A DNA stretch of 64,000 bases, taken from positions 1,178,001 to 1,242,000 of the forward strand of contig NZ_CP034464.1 of NCBI RefSeq assembly GCF_003955735.1, given 5' to 3'. Source of the DNA: Undibacterium parvum (lineage in GTDB: Bacteria; Pseudomonadota; Gammaproteobacteria; Burkholderiales; Burkholderiaceae_D). The notes beneath the pieces were generated by a model, which was not told the DNA's origin, did no database searches, and saw nothing but the letters and a program-made list of their open reading frames with translations. The position numbers were made by a program, and so were the translations under genes. Position 1 is the stretch's first letter. Every line of letters begins with the position of its first letter. This document shows positions 41,586 through 51,773 of the stretch, one piece after another.

Positions 41586-42296
41586 TCACTTTAACAAGCC
41601 AAATACCTTACCAATAATTTTACTGCCAGCACCGATAGGGTCCTGGCGTATCGCTTTTTCTTCTTCAGCGATCATCAGATACAAACCATCTAAAGCGCGT
41701 TGCGTCACATAGGTTTCGACACTGGCTTGCTGCGCCGGAACCACGCCAAATTTATGCGCTTGCCCCATCACCGCATTGTACTGGGGAGAGAGCCCAGCCT
41801 TATCGGTAACCCCTTTGACCATGGGTAAAAACTTCACCGCTAAAGGCGCGGCTGTCTTTTGCTTAAAAAAATCGGTAACCGAAGTGTCACCGCCAGTGAG
41901 TATATTTTTGGCATCCGTGACCGACATAGATTTGACGGCATCGAGCAACAAGGGTTTCGCCATGGGTACTGCAGCCTCAGCGGCGCGATTCATGGATACC
42001 AGCAATTCATCGAGTTGCTTGCCTTGCCCAGTCATTCTTAAAATTGGTAGTGCCTGCTCTAGCACTGAGGGCAAAGGAATTCTGACTTTGTCGTTATTAT
42101 AAAAGCCGTTTTCGACACCCAACTTGCTTACCGCCAGTTCCGAACCTTTATTCAAGGCAGCCTTTAATCCAGCACTGGCATCTTGATTACTTAACTCATC
42201 CAGCGAGAAAGCCCAGGCTGACACGGTGATACCGAGCGCGGCAGTTGTCAGCAAAAATTTTGAGCTTTTTACGAAAAAGAAAGAAGCAAGTTGCAT
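41586..42296 (-). CDS. DUF4197 family secreted protein
   Basis: A 236-residue protein with an N-terminal signal peptide (hydrophobic to about residue 30, AWA site) and a DUF4197 domain: LDELSNQDASAGLKAALNKGSELAVSKLG, then ADDAKNIL-like TDAKNILTGGDTSVTDFFKQKT near the middle, and ALDGLYLMIAEEEKAIRQDPIGAGSKIIGKVFG at the end. The family is widespread in Proteobacteria and has no assigned function. It is upstream of nothing obvious; the dgt gene starts 42 bp further up on the same strand. Confidence 0.88.
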   Translation of the reverse strand: MQLASFFFVKSSKFLLTTAALGITVSAWAFSLDELSNQDASAGLKAALNKGSELAVSKLGVENGFYNNDKVRIPLPSVLEQALPILRMTGQGKQLDELLVSMNRAAEAAVPMAKPLLLDAVKSMSVTDAKNILTGGDTSVTDFFKQKTAAPLAVKFLPMVKGVTDKAGLSPQYNAVMGQAHKFGVVPAQQASVETYVTQRALDGLYLMIAEEEKAIRQDPIGAGSKIIGKVFGLLK

Positions 42297-42338
42297 GTGA
42301 GATCCGAATCTAAAAAAATCAAAGGAATGTACGAGTAG

Positions 42339-43484
42339 TTAAATTTCTTCAATAGAAAACAGGCGTCTATGTTCTCTGATCGCATAACGGTCAGTCATGC
42401 CGGCGATATAGTCCGCAATTTTACGGGCCTGCAGGGCATTGCCGTTCGTCATGCCAGATTTAATCTGATAGTCGGGCGGCAGTAGTATAGGTTCTGCCAT
42501 CAGCAGGTTAAACAATTCGCGGACTATAGTGCGGCTTTTGCTGGTCATGCGGTTCACCAGATAATGCCTATACAGATTCTCGCGCAAAAACTGTTTTAAG
42601 AGTAGCGCCTCTTGAAACATACTATCGGAAAATGCAATCATCTTGGGCTGCGCCCTAACCTGATCTACCGAAGTCGGGGCATAATCCGCAATACGCTGCT
42701 CTGAAGTCTGAATCAAATCAACGATCAGTCTATCTATCATCCTGCGTATCGTTTCGGATATTGCACGCCGGCCATTGATACCGGGATAGGCCAAATCGAC
42801 CGCATGCCTATGGCTAGCATAAAAATCCAACTCCATCAATTGTGTCTCTTGCAACAAACCTGAACGCAAACCATCGTCTATATCATGATTATTGTAGGCA
42901 ATTTCGTCAGCCAAATTGGTTAACTGGGCCTCTAAGGTAGGCTGAGTCTTATCGATAAATCGCTGCCCTACCTCACCAAGAGTTTTAGCGTGCGGTAAGG
43001 AGCAATGTTTAAGTATGCCTTCGCGCGTTTCGAAACTAAGATTTAAGCCGTCAAAAGCGCCATAACGTTCTTCCAAGGCATCGACTACGCGTAAGCTCTG
43101 CAGGTTGTGTTCAAAACCGTCGTACTCTTGCATACAGGCGTTTAAGGCATCTTGCCCGGCATGTCCAAACGGCGTGTGACCAAGGTCATGGGCTAAAGAA
43201 ATTGCCTCGACCAAATCTTCGTTCAAACTAAGATTGCGAGCGATAGAACGGCCTATCTGCGCTACTTCCAAGCTATGCGTCAAGCGCGTGCGAAACAGGT
43301 CACCTTCATGATTCACGAACACCTGGGTTTTATACTCCAGACGCCGAAAAGCACTGCTGTGTATGATTCTATCGCGGTCACGTTGAAATTCAGAGCGCGA
43401 GCCAGGCTTGGGTTCAGCGTGAAGCCGACCGCGTGAAGTGCCCGATTGGGCCGCGTAGGGAGCAAGTCGGGCATCGGAGAACAT
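42339..43484 (-). CDS. dgt: Deoxyguanosinetriphosphate triphosphohydrolase-like protein
   Basis: A 381-residue HD-domain dNTPase that removes triphosphate from dGTP. The HD motifs [19 protein letters not shown] and [15 protein letters not shown] give the metal-binding His/Asp set, and [15 protein letters not shown] precedes them. ATG at 43484 is preferred because family members start close to LAPYA; a longer frame from TTG at 43529 would overlap the aroKB stop by 22 bp. It lies right behind the aroK-aroB gene in the same direction, the standard Betaproteobacterial order. Confidence 0.94.
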   Translation of the reverse strand: MFSDARLAPYAAQSGTSRGRLHAEPKPGSRSEFQRDRDRIIHSSAFRRLEYKTQVFVNHEGDLFRTRLTHSLEVAQIGRSIARNLSLNEDLVEAISLAHDLGHTPFGHAGQDALNACMQEYDGFEHNLQSLRVVDALEERYGAFDGLNLSFETREGILKHCSLPHAKTLGEVGQRFIDKTQPTLEAQLTNLADEIAYNNHDIDDGLRSGLLQETQLMELDFYASHRHAVDLAYPGINGRRAISETIRRMIDRLIVDLIQTSEQRIADYAPTSVDQVRAQPKMIAFSDSMFQEALLLKQFLRENLYRHYLVNRMTSKSRTIVRELFNLLMAEPILLPPDYQIKSGMTNGNALQARKIADYIAGMTDRYAIREHRRLFSIEEI

Positions 43485-43507
43485 AGGTGGCAATCTAAAA
43501 ACAGTTT

Positions 43508-45145
43508 CTAAATACTGGCTCGCAAGCAAGCGAGTAAGGTCTCTTTTGGCACGCCTGTAATAATCGGCGCACCTAAGGGCTTGAGTAAAATAAACTTGAT
43601 TTGCCCATTCTCATTTTTCTTATCGACTTCCATCAGTTCCAGCCAGCGACTCTCACCCAAATCAGGTGCGATGCTAGGCAAACCAGCAGCTTCAACCAAT
43701 TTTTGCACTCTGATCTTACTGACGTAATCGATATACCCCATACGGCAAGATAAATCAGCCGCCATCACCATGCCACAACCGACCGCTTCACCGTGCAGCC
43801 ATTTACCATAGCCCAAACCAGATTCAATCGCGTGCGCAAAGGTGTGCCCAAAATTGAGTATGGCACGCAAACCGCCTTCGCGCTCATCCTGGCGCACCAC
43901 ATCGGCTTTGATCTCGCAAGAGCGCGAAATCGCATACGCCAGAGACTCCGGGTCTTTACTGCGTAACTGAAGAATATGCGACTCTATCCACTCAAAAAAC
44001 GCGGCATCGATAATTGCACCGTGTTTGATTACTTCAGCTAAGCCGGCTGATAATTCACGATCGGGTAAGGTATTGAGCGTGGCGGTGTCGGCAATCACTG
44101 CCTGCGGCTGATAAAACGCGCCTATCATATTTTTGCCGAGCGGGTGATTGATGCCGGTCTTACCACCGACCGAAGAATCCACCTGTGACAGTAAGGTCGT
44201 CGGGATTTGCACGAAGGGCACACCGCGCATATACGAGGCTGCCGCAAAACCCGTCATATCACCGATCACCCCACCGCCTAAGGCGAGTAAGGTGATTTTT
44301 CTATCGCATTTAGCCTCCAGCAAGGCATCAAAAATCAACATCAGGCTAGCCCAGGTTTTATGCTCCTCGCCATCCGGCAAGATAATGCTGATGACTTGCT
44401 TACCCAAGTCACGCAAGCGTTCTTCCAGCGCAGCCAAATATAAAGGTGCGACCACGGTATTAGTCACAACCGCCACCCGCTGACCCTTGATATGCTGACG
44501 CAATACATCGCTAGAGGCCAGTAATGAAGCACCGATCGCGATCGGATAACTGCGTTCGCCGAGTTCGACTCTAAGGGTTTGGAAAGAAGCTTGTTGCTGC
44601 ATGAGTAAAACGTTTTCTGAAGAGAGCGCACCCGGTATGAATGCCAGTTGCGTCAAAATGGATTGCACAAGAAATTGTACATTGGGTCTACCGGTCTCTA
44701 TCACCAAATGGGCAATTTGCTGATACAGAGGTTCGCGTTGCGCTTCAAGTTCTTCTAGCTTTTTGCGCGGATCAGCGGTGCGTAACAGCGGTCGATTTTT
44801 ATCGTGACGGGTGCGCTGCAAAATACTGTTGATGCCAGCACGTAAGTAGATAACGGTACCGCGCTCATGCAAAAAGCGGCGACTAGCCTCATCGAGGATA
44901 GCACCGCCGCCTGTTGCCAAAACCACGCCGTCTTGCGCAGTCAGATCTTTAACCACTTCTGCTTCACGTTGGCGAAAACTCGCCTCACCCTCGACTTCAA
45001 AAATCACAGGAATCGAGACCCCGGTACGGGCCTCAATTTCATGATCAGTATCAATAAAGCGTTTGTTGAGTTTTTTCGCCAGAGCCCGGCCAACCGTAGT
45101 TTTGCCCGAGCCCATGAGACCTACTAGAAAAATGCTGCCTTGCAT
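43508..45145 (-). CDS. aroKB: Fused shikimate kinase / 3-dehydroquinate synthase
   Basis: One uninterrupted frame of 545 residues with two shikimate-pathway enzymes. Residues 1-170 are shikimate kinase (Walker [10 protein letters not shown] at 9-17, [23 protein letters not shown]). Residues about 180-545 are 3-dehydroquinate synthase ([58 protein letters not shown]). They are joined by a short linker ([10 protein letters not shown]) with no stop. The ATG before QQQASFQTL has no ribosome-site-like sequence upstream, so independent translation of AroB looks unlikely. Separate aroK and aroB genes are more usual. Confidence 0.93.
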   Translation of the reverse strand: MQGSIFLVGLMGSGKTTVGRALAKKLNKRFIDTDHEIEARTGVSIPVIFEVEGEASFRQREAEVVKDLTAQDGVVLATGGGAILDEASRRFLHERGTVIYLRAGINSILQRTRHDKNRPLLRTADPRKKLEELEAQREPLYQQIAHLVIETGRPNVQFLVQSILTQLAFIPGALSSENVLLMQQQASFQTLRVELGERSYPIAIGASLLASSDVLRQHIKGQRVAVVTNTVVAPLYLAALEERLRDLGKQVISIILPDGEEHKTWASLMLIFDALLEAKCDRKITLLALGGGVIGDMTGFAAASYMRGVPFVQIPTTLLSQVDSSVGGKTGINHPLGKNMIGAFYQPQAVIADTATLNTLPDRELSAGLAEVIKHGAIIDAAFFEWIESHILQLRSKDPESLAYAISRSCEIKADVVRQDEREGGLRAILNFGHTFAHAIESGLGYGKWLHGEAVGCGMVMAADLSCRMGYIDYVSKIRVQKLVEAAGLPSIAPDLGESRWLELMEVDKKNENGQIKFILLKPLGAPIITGVPKETLLACLRASI

Positions 45146-45194
45146 CTAAAACCTTATAAATCGTCGTTCAGCATAAAATAGTAAAACTGTTTTT

Positions 45195-46685
45195 TTATGG
45201 ATAAATAACATTAACGGCAAAAGTAGTTGTGTTACCTAATGGTGTTTTCAATTCAATAATTGCCCTACCGGTACCAGTTGCACATCCGGTCACTGGAGTA
45301 AGTGTAATCGAATGCGAAGTCCCCGTTTGACTCACTGTTGCTGGTGCTGACACTTTTGCCGGCAATGCAACTCCCGTGACATTCGTTCCAGTCACAGTTA
45401 TAGCTGTATCTGGAGGCATAGGATAACCAAAATCATCAGCAACTGTTACATCAAACGTTTTCGCCACACAAGAGGAAAAAGTCCACGGTGAAAGTAGACC
45501 CGTAATTGTTCCATAAGAAGCGCTATTAACAATTTGTGTTGATTGTTGTAAAGATTCTGTGCCGTTTGTAGTTGTTGCAATGATAGTGACCAATGAACGA
45601 AATGGAGCCTGACTAACCCAGGTAACCGAGCACGAACCATTTTTAGTGAGACATCGCGCGGTAGCTTTTGTACCCTCGTCGCCAATAATTGCACCACCAT
45701 CCGTCGTAAATACGATAGGAATACCATCTGCGACTACACCGCCATCCGCATCCGCCAGATAGGCGGAAACTTTATCCAGCACACCAATATGATTCCTGCC
45801 CTCGACACCAGTTTTTTCTGGACCTATGGAAAAGCGTGATGCACTAGGCAAACCCGTTGTCACCGCAACCGTATCAGATTTTGTAAATATAGCAGTGCCA
45901 TCAACTGTGGCGGTAACGGCGACCGAAACTGGCGTGTCGCCAGAATTTACGGCTACCGTTATTTTACCAGCAGGATCTGTGAACCCAGAGTTTGCACCTA
46001 AAACTACCGGAGTGTTTGCAGGTATTGAAAAATTCACTTTAACATTAGAAATTCCTAAATCTGTTTTATCAACCACGGAAAATGTCAATATAGCAACTTC
46101 TGATCTTCCGTTACCACCCGCCCCCTTGATGACAATAGAAGTATCAGCTGGAACGGCAGAGATAAATTTTATTGAAGTGGGAGTAGCGTTAGCTGGCGCC
46201 TTCACCTCAAACGTTACACTCTTAGTTATTGCCGTAGTACCAACAGCCACAGCCGATGCTGTTAAAGTACCTGCACCTGTACCGGTCGCAGCTTTCAAGC
46301 CCATCGTTGCAACGCCATCACTACCAGTTAATGCGGTACCAGAAGTTGCAGATAATGCCGCGATTGTTCCGTCCAAGCTAAAAGTTACCAAAACGCCAGG
46401 GCCTACCGATCCACCTGAGCTATTGGTAACGACAGCTTTAGCAAGTAAACCAGCAGATCCAGAAAGAAGATTGCTAGGAGTACCTGCCTGATCCACTAAA
46501 CTGAGCTGTATTGATCCATTGTTCGTAGTACCGGTACCACCAGAATCGCCAGTACTGCCACTACTTCCTGCCGAACCACCGCCACCGCCACAGGCGCTAA
46601 GAACAGACAAGACAACAGCAGCCAACGCTATACGAAATAATTTACCCACAGCAAACCTCTTACCAAATTGATCATTAATATTCAT
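45195..46685 (-). CDS. Big-1/Ig-like repeat lipoprotein
   Basis: A 496-residue exported protein. A hydrophobic leader ends in a lipobox LSAC followed by a Gly/Ser-rich stretch (GGGGGSAGSSGSTGDSGGTG). The body is built of Ig-like beta-sandwich repeats of bacterial Ig-like group 1 type, with motifs such as LVDQAGTPSNLLSGSAGLLAKAVVTN, GPGVLVTFSLDGTIAALSATSGTALTGSDGVATMGLKA and VTATVDGTAIFTKSDTVAV. It lies between pilQ (16-bp gap) and aroKB, so it probably rides on the pilus operon transcript. It is likely a surface-exposed or periplasmic adhesin-like protein; partners are unknown. Confidence 0.82.
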   Translation of the reverse strand: MNINDQFGKRFAVGKLFRIALAAVVLSVLSACGGGGGSAGSSGSTGDSGGTGTTNNGSIQLSLVDQAGTPSNLLSGSAGLLAKAVVTNSSGGSVGPGVLVTFSLDGTIAALSATSGTALTGSDGVATMGLKAATGTGAGTLTASAVAVGTTAITKSVTFEVKAPANATPTSIKFISAVPADTSIVIKGAGGNGRSEVAILTFSVVDKTDLGISNVKVNFSIPANTPVVLGANSGFTDPAGKITVAVNSGDTPVSVAVTATVDGTAIFTKSDTVAVTTGLPSASRFSIGPEKTGVEGRNHIGVLDKVSAYLADADGGVVADGIPIVFTTDGGAIIGDEGTKATARCLTKNGSCSVTWVSQAPFRSLVTIIATTTNGTESLQQSTQIVNSASYGTITGLLSPWTFSSCVAKTFDVTVADDFGYPMPPDTAITVTGTNVTGVALPAKVSAPATVSQTGTSHSITLTPVTGCATGTGRAIIELKTPLGNTTTFAVNVIYP

Positions 46686-46701
46686 AATATACCTCAAAGC
46701 T

Positions 46702-48849
46702 CTATTTAGCCGTGAGTTTATCCGTCAGTACTTTTGGAGTAATAAACACTAATAATTCTGTTTTATTGTTTTTCTTAGCCGTTGTTTTAAACAAATAACC
46801 GACCAAGGGTAGATCGCCGAAAAATGGAACTTTGGCGATGTCATCACGCTCTTCCTGAGTGTAGATACCACCTAACACAACGGTGCCACCATTTTCCACC
46901 AAGACCATGGTTTTGACTTGTTTGGTGTTAATCACTGGGCCGCCACGCGTATCTTCACCACGACTATCTTTATGTACATCGACATTCAGAATGATATTGC
47001 CGTCTGGCGTGATTTGTGGCGTGACATCCAGACTCAAAGTCGCCTTACGGAAAGAAATAGATGTCGCTCCGCTGCTGGTTGATACTTGATAAGGGATCTC
47101 AGTACCCTGCTCAATATGTGCGGGCAATTGATCCGCCGTCACTATCCTTGGGCTAGATATAATTTTACCGGTTCCATCGGCTTCCAATGCCGACAACTCC
47201 AGGTTAAGAAAGCGATTTGCTGCAGCTGAAAACAAACTTACCGCCAAACTACCGGGATTTAGACCATTCAGACCTGCCGCTGGCAAGTTAACAAATTGGG
47301 TATTCGGCGCGTAACTACCATCAGTAACTTTAGCCTGGCCGGTTTGCTCCCCAACGCCAAGATAATTACCCGTTACCGCGCCACGTTGATTCCCTGAAAT
47401 TTGATAACCAGCATCGCCACCGCGAGAATTTCGCAAATCGAGGAAACCAAGTTTCGCACCCAAATTGCGATTAAATTGATCATCCGCCTCGACGATACGC
47501 GCTTCAATCAGCACTTGCTTAGATGCTATATCCGTTTTCTGTATCAACTTTCGAATCTCTTCTAATTTAGATGGTATGTCAGTCACAAACAATTGATTGG
47601 TGCGAGGCTCAATAACTGTACTGCCACGTTTGGACAATATACGATTGGTGGAAGCGCCATCCACGCCAAACACCAGCTTAAACGCCTCAGCCTTTTGATA
47701 ATTCAACTGAAACGATTCGGTACGCATAGGCTCAAGTTCCGCTATTTGCGCTTTTTGTTCCAACTCTAATTTCTCTTTCGTCAATAACTCGTCTTTTGGC
47801 GCTATCCACATGACGGAGCCATTTTTGCGCATGTCCAAACCCTTGGTTTGCATGAGTACATCGAGCGCTTGATCCCAAGGAACATCTTTAAGACGCAGAG
47901 TGGAATTACCAGTGACCGTATCGCTTGCAATAATGTTCAAACCACTAAATTCAGCAATAATCTGCAATAGGGCACGCACTTCAATATTTTGAAAATTAAA
48001 CGACAAGCGCTCGCCGCGATAACCTTGGGTACCTTGCGTGAGTTTATTTGGATCTTCTTTAATTGGCTTAACTTCTATCACCAACTGGGTATCACTCTGA
48101 TAAGCGCTATGCTCCCAAAGCCCCTTCGGCTCTATCAACATGCGGACATTTTCACCCTGCTGCGTAGTAGTTACTGTTTGTACTGGCGACCCGAAGTCAG
48201 CCACATCCAGGCGTCGACTAAGCACGGAAGGCAGGCCAACTTTCATAAAATCAACCACGATCTTTTGCCCTTGCTGACGCACATCAACAGCAACTTGATT
48301 GCTAGGCAAATCGATCACGACCCGACCTTCCCCCTGCACACCACGACGGAAATCGATATCTTTCAAATTTTGCTTAACTTGTACGACTGCCGCTGGCGCG
48401 ACAGGTAATCCTATAGAATTGACCGCAGTGGCAATCCCACCAGAGCCATCTATCGTCATGACCACAACATTACCCTCTACGGTAGTGGCATAATTCAAAG
48501 GCTTATTCAAGTTAAAGACCAAGCGGGAACGCCCAGTCGCTTCGACAACGTTCACGTTGCGCAAATCGCCCATCCCCATATCGATCGAGCTTTTACCGGT
48601 CGCATTCGAGGTATCCGCGAAATCCAAAGCGATCCGAGCTGGATTAGAAACTGAAAACCCAATTGGTGATTTACCGACAGGATTTTTCAATGCGATCTTA
48701 ATAATAATATTGATGCCCTGCTGATTTGCAGTGATAGACTCGATACTATTTGATTGTGCATTCGCAATCGCGCTTAGGCTTAACAAGCCTGTCAAACATA
48801 ATTTAAGAAACACAGCGCTCCTTTTACTAGCATTTATCAAGGTAATCAT
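46702..48849 (-). CDS. pilQ: Type IV pilus secretin PilQ
   Basis: A 715-residue outer-membrane secretin through which the pilus exits. A signal peptide is followed by two AMIN-type domains (about residues 30-240), an STN/N0 domain (SFNFQNIEVRALLQIIAEFSGLNIIASDTVTGNSTLRLKDVPWDQALDVLMQTKGL), an N1/KH domain, and the secretin core ending VLVENGGTVVLGGIYTQEERDDIAKVPFFGDLPLVGYLFKTTAKKNNKTELLVFITPKVL. It is the last canonical gene of the pilM-N-O-P-Q operon; its start overlaps the pilP stop by four bases. Confidence 0.97.
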   Translation of the reverse strand: MITLINASKRSAVFLKLCLTGLLSLSAIANAQSNSIESITANQQGINIIIKIALKNPVGKSPIGFSVSNPARIALDFADTSNATGKSSIDMGMGDLRNVNVVEATGRSRLVFNLNKPLNYATTVEGNVVVMTIDGSGGIATAVNSIGLPVAPAAVVQVKQNLKDIDFRRGVQGEGRVVIDLPSNQVAVDVRQQGQKIVVDFMKVGLPSVLSRRLDVADFGSPVQTVTTTQQGENVRMLIEPKGLWEHSAYQSDTQLVIEVKPIKEDPNKLTQGTQGYRGERLSFNFQNIEVRALLQIIAEFSGLNIIASDTVTGNSTLRLKDVPWDQALDVLMQTKGLDMRKNGSVMWIAPKDELLTKEKLELEQKAQIAELEPMRTESFQLNYQKAEAFKLVFGVDGASTNRILSKRGSTVIEPRTNQLFVTDIPSKLEEIRKLIQKTDIASKQVLIEARIVEADDQFNRNLGAKLGFLDLRNSRGGDAGYQISGNQRGAVTGNYLGVGEQTGQAKVTDGSYAPNTQFVNLPAAGLNGLNPGSLAVSLFSAAANRFLNLELSALEADGTGKIISSPRIVTADQLPAHIEQGTEIPYQVSTSSGATSISFRKATLSLDVTPQITPDGNIILNVDVHKDSRGEDTRGGPVINTKQVKTMVLVENGGTVVLGGIYTQEERDDIAKVPFFGDLPLVGYLFKTTAKKNNKTELLVFITPKVLTDKLTAK

Positions 48850-49385
48850 TTTTTTGTCTCCTGCAACTCTAGGGTGGCTTTACGTTCTATCCATTCTCCT
48901 GCAGCATCCTGGACGATTTCTTTCAGTTCCAAATTTGAATCAGTTATTTTGGTTATCAATCCGAAATTTGGACCTATGTAATTTCCAACTTTCGCTTGAA
49001 AAACTGATTTATCAACCTGTATCAAAGCATGCCGCGCAGTAGAGCGCTCGATAACTCCAACCATTTTTAACTCATCAAGTGAATATGCTTCCAGCACTTC
49101 CTTGCGCCGTTCCATATCGGGTCGAAGACCATTATTAGACTCGGCTTTCATCCTTGCCAAGGCAACCAAAAGTTTGGCGGAATTAAAAGGATCTAAATCG
49201 ACCTTCCCCGCGTAGATTACAGGAACATACACTTTCGGCTCACTCACTTTTGCCACAACAACCCGCGTTTCTTTCTTTACCGATTCCATCCATTGCTGCA
49301 ATTCAGTCACGCCATTATCACCACAACCCGTCAGAGTCAAAAGTGCGACTATTGCCATTATCTTGACACACCAAAATTTGCTCAC
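48846..49385 (-). CDS. pilP: Type IV pilus assembly lipoprotein PilP
   Basis: A 179-residue inner-membrane lipoprotein: lipobox LTGC, an unstructured proline-poor linker, and a C-terminal beta-domain (EAYSLDELKMVGVIERSTARHALIQVDKSVFQAKVGNYIGPNFGLITKI) typical of PilP. It couples the PilNO inner-membrane complex to the PilQ secretin. Starts and stops overlap with pilO and pilQ by four bases each (ATGA-type), so translation is coupled. Confidence 0.96.
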   Translation of the reverse strand: MSKFWCVKIMAIVALLTLTGCGDNGVTELQQWMESVKKETRVVVAKVSEPKVYVPVIYAGKVDLDPFNSAKLLVALARMKAESNNGLRPDMERRKEVLEAYSLDELKMVGVIERSTARHALIQVDKSVFQAKVGNYIGPNFGLITKITDSNLELKEIVQDAAGEWIERKATLELQETKK

Positions 49386-50041
49386 TTTTTATCCCCCTTT
49401 TTGGCGGCTTTTTTTAACTCAGCCTGCGCAGAGATTTCTTCAGGATCCAAATATCGAAAAGTCTTTGCAACCACATCAAGCACCAGCTTAGCGTCTTTAT
49501 CAGTGCTCAAACTTAAATTATTTAATGTCACAATTCGCGGCAACTTGGCAATATCGCTAACAAATTCGCCCATATCGTGATAATTGCCTGTCAATTTCAG
49601 ATCGATAGGCAACTCAGCATAATAATCTTTGGCCACCACCTGCCCAGGTTTAAACAATTCAAATTGCAAACCTCGACCTAATCCGGATTGATTTATATCC
49701 GAAAGTAAGGCATCCATTTCAGCTTTGCTAGGCAATTGTTTTTCCATAGTCGCCACATATTGAAGTACCAATTTCCTTTGTTCCCTCAATGCGTCTAGGC
49801 TAATTGCCTGCTGGATTTTTTGTTTGAAAGTTTCTTTTAATTTTTCTTCCTCGACCTGCCCCGCTTCTTGCTCTTCAAGCTGCCCGCTCCAATAAAAAAA
49901 CCAGCCCAGGACGACAACAAAGAACAAGGAGGCTACAGCAAGCAAAGCACGCGGTAGTATTGGCCACAAACCAGGATGCAAGCCACTCAGATCACGAAAC
50001 TGCGCGTTGATTGAATCGCCCATTTCTTTCAGATTTTGCAT
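49382..50041 (-). CDS. pilO: Type IV pilus alignment protein PilO
   Basis: A 219-residue bitopic inner-membrane protein. A transmembrane helix (LLAVASLFFVVVLGWFFYW, about residues 30-48) is followed by a coiled-coil (EEQEAGQVEEEKLKETFKQKIQQAISLDALREQR) and a ferredoxin-like periplasmic domain (FELFKPGQVVAKDYYAELPIDLKLTGNYHDMGEFVSDIAKLPRIVTLNNL). It pairs with PilN. It lies between pilN (20-bp gap) and pilP (ATGA overlap). Confidence 0.96.
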   Translation of the reverse strand: MQNLKEMGDSINAQFRDLSGLHPGLWPILPRALLAVASLFFVVVLGWFFYWSGQLEEQEAGQVEEEKLKETFKQKIQQAISLDALREQRKLVLQYVATMEKQLPSKAEMDALLSDINQSGLGRGLQFELFKPGQVVAKDYYAELPIDLKLTGNYHDMGEFVSDIAKLPRIVTLNNLSLSTDKDAKLVLDVVAKTFRYLDPEEISAQAELKKAAKKGDKK

Positions 50042-50061
50042 ATTTTAACTTTCATGCGCAT

Positions 50062-50694
50062 TCAAGGCGTCTTAGTCGGGGAGGTTTGTGCTGCACCGCT
50101 TACGGCCACAGTGCTCGCGGCAGCAGATTCTTGTTCACGCGGGCGTTTGATGCCAACATTCATGGAAAACTCCACAACTCTCTTTGCATCACGCCCCTGC
50201 CCTAAGTTTACCGACTTAATTTCAAGCAATTCTGGCTTATAAACCCATATCGACTTATTTCCTAAATTGCGAATAAAGTCTGAAACGCGCTGATTCGATT
50301 GCGCATATCCGGTAACAAGAACACGTTGCCCCTCTTGTTTAAGTGTTTTCAGGTAAACACCTTCTGGCGTCAGTTTCACGAACTCATCGAGCATGAAGAC
50401 CGGTTGATTTCTATCACCCTGCAAATCTTCCACAGCCTGCTGTCTAGCCTTCAAACCATCGATTTCCTGACGCAGGGTGGCAACTTCCTTGATTTTCTCG
50501 TCTAATTTAAGGTTTTCCGCCTTAATGTAATTATTTCTATCCGATTGAGCCGTAATTTGCCTCGCAAAAACAGCACCGACTACCAGCACAACCACAGCAC
50601 CTATCACGGCAGCAAACAATAATAAGGAGTAAAAATTACTCTTTAGTTGTTTGCGTTTCTCTTCTCGATGAGGAAGTAGATTGATTTTTATCAT
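50062..50694 (-). CDS. pilN: Type IV pilus assembly protein PilN
   Basis: A 210-residue bitopic protein beginning MIKINLLPHREEKRKQL, the conserved INLLP motif that contacts PilM, followed by a transmembrane helix (LLLFAAVIGAVVVLVVGAVFA), a coiled-coil, and a periplasmic domain (PEGVYLKTLKQEGQRVLVTGYAQSNQRVSDFIRNL). The start at 50694 overlaps the pilM stop by one base; a longer frame to 50724 would run into pilM. Confidence 0.97.
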   Translation of the reverse strand: MIKINLLPHREEKRKQLKSNFYSLLLFAAVIGAVVVLVVGAVFARQITAQSDRNNYIKAENLKLDEKIKEVATLRQEIDGLKARQQAVEDLQGDRNQPVFMLDEFVKLTPEGVYLKTLKQEGQRVLVTGYAQSNQRVSDFIRNLGNKSIWVYKPELLEIKSVNLGQGRDAKRVVEFSMNVGIKRPREQESAAASTVAVSGAAQTSPTKTP

Positions 50695-51773
50695 TATCCA
50701 AATCTCCGCATCGCCAAGCCACAAGCTACCAAGTAAGAAGGGGCGTCACTGCGCAGCATCTTTTCACTTACATTATTCGATAGATCCATACCCTTAAATG
50801 GGCTCACAACGGAAGCAGAAATTTTTGTACGCTCAGCAATAAGATCAACCAAACCGGGTATAACAGCGCACCCACCGGCAAGATATATCTGGTCCACACG
50901 GGTAAAGGGGGTTGAGGTAAAGAAAAATTGTATTGCTCTTGTCACTTCTAACGAGGCACTTTCTAGAAATGGCTCCAACAATTCCATCTCATAACTATCC
51001 GGTAGATCGCCCTGTTTTTTCTTCGCTTCAGCCTCTTCAAAAGAAAGGCCGTAATTACGAATAATGTCCTGGGTGAGTTGATTCCCGCCAAATTGCTGGT
51101 CGCGCTCGTAAATTACTTCGCCATTTAGCAGGATAGAGATATAGGTTACTTTTGCACCGATTTGAAATAGCGCATAGATTTGATCGCGCCCGCCATTTGA
51201 CTGCGCCTCTATCAATCGATTAATTGCAGAACGCGCAGCGTAAGACTCGATATCCATGATTTTCGCTTGCAAACCCGCAGATTCAATCACCGCGACGCGG
51301 TCTTCTATTTTCTCTTTGCGTGACGCCGCCAGCATAACCTCAACGTCTTCTTCTGCATTGGCAGCGGGTCCTATGACGCAAAAGTCCAGACTAACCTCAT
51401 CCATAGCGAAAGGAATATATTGATTCGCCTCCGACTCAACCTGCACTTCCAAGGCCTGCTCGCTCAAATTTCCAGAGAGTATAATTTTTTTGGTAATGAC
51501 TGCCGAAGCGGGCATCGCGAGCGCTGCATTTTTTACGCTGCAGCCACTGGTTTTAATCAATTTGCGTATCGCGTCAGAAACTTGTTCTATATTTTCTATG
51601 TTTCCATCCACAACCGCACCCTTCGGCAATGGCTCTGAGCCACACCGTTCCAGTCGAAATCCTTGCTCGCCACTACGCGAGAGCTCAACAAGTTTGACGT
51701 CAGACGTGCTGATATCCAAACCGACCAAGGGCGGATTTTTTCTTCCCAGAAATGATGCCAGATCTAAAGCCAA
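50694..51773 (-). CDS. pilM: Type IV pilus actin-like ATPase PilM
   Basis: A 359-residue cytoplasmic actin/FtsA-fold protein. GLDISTSDVKLVELSRSG is phosphate-1, FQIGAKVTYISILLNGEVIYERDQQFGGNQLTQDI is phosphate-2, and VDQIYLAGGCAVIPGLVDLIAERT is the adenosine motif. It binds the PilN N-terminus and opens the operon pilM-N-O-P-Q. It is divergent from the PBP1A gene at 52096, the usual Proteobacterial arrangement. Confidence 0.97.
   Translation of the reverse strand: MALDLASFLGRKNPPLVGLDISTSDVKLVELSRSGEQGFRLERCGSEPLPKGAVVDGNIENIEQVSDAIRKLIKTSGCSVKNAALAMPASAVITKKIILSGNLSEQALEVQVESEANQYIPFAMDEVSLDFCVIGPAANAEEDVEVMLAASRKEKIEDRVAVIESAGLQAKIMDIESYAARSAINRLIEAQSNGGRDQIYALFQIGAKVTYISILLNGEVIYERDQQFGGNQLTQDIIRNYGLSFEEAEAKKKQGDLPDSYEMELLEPFLESASLEVTRAIQFFFTSTPFTRVDQIYLAGGCAVIPGLVDLIAERTKISASVVSPFKGMDLSNNVSEKMLRSDAPSYLVACGLAMRRFG

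Noticed and set aside
45826..46491. A 221-residue plus-strand Val/Pro/Thr-rich frame
   Set aside because: It mirrors the Ig-like lipoprotein gene on the minus strand, whose lipobox and repeats are convincing.
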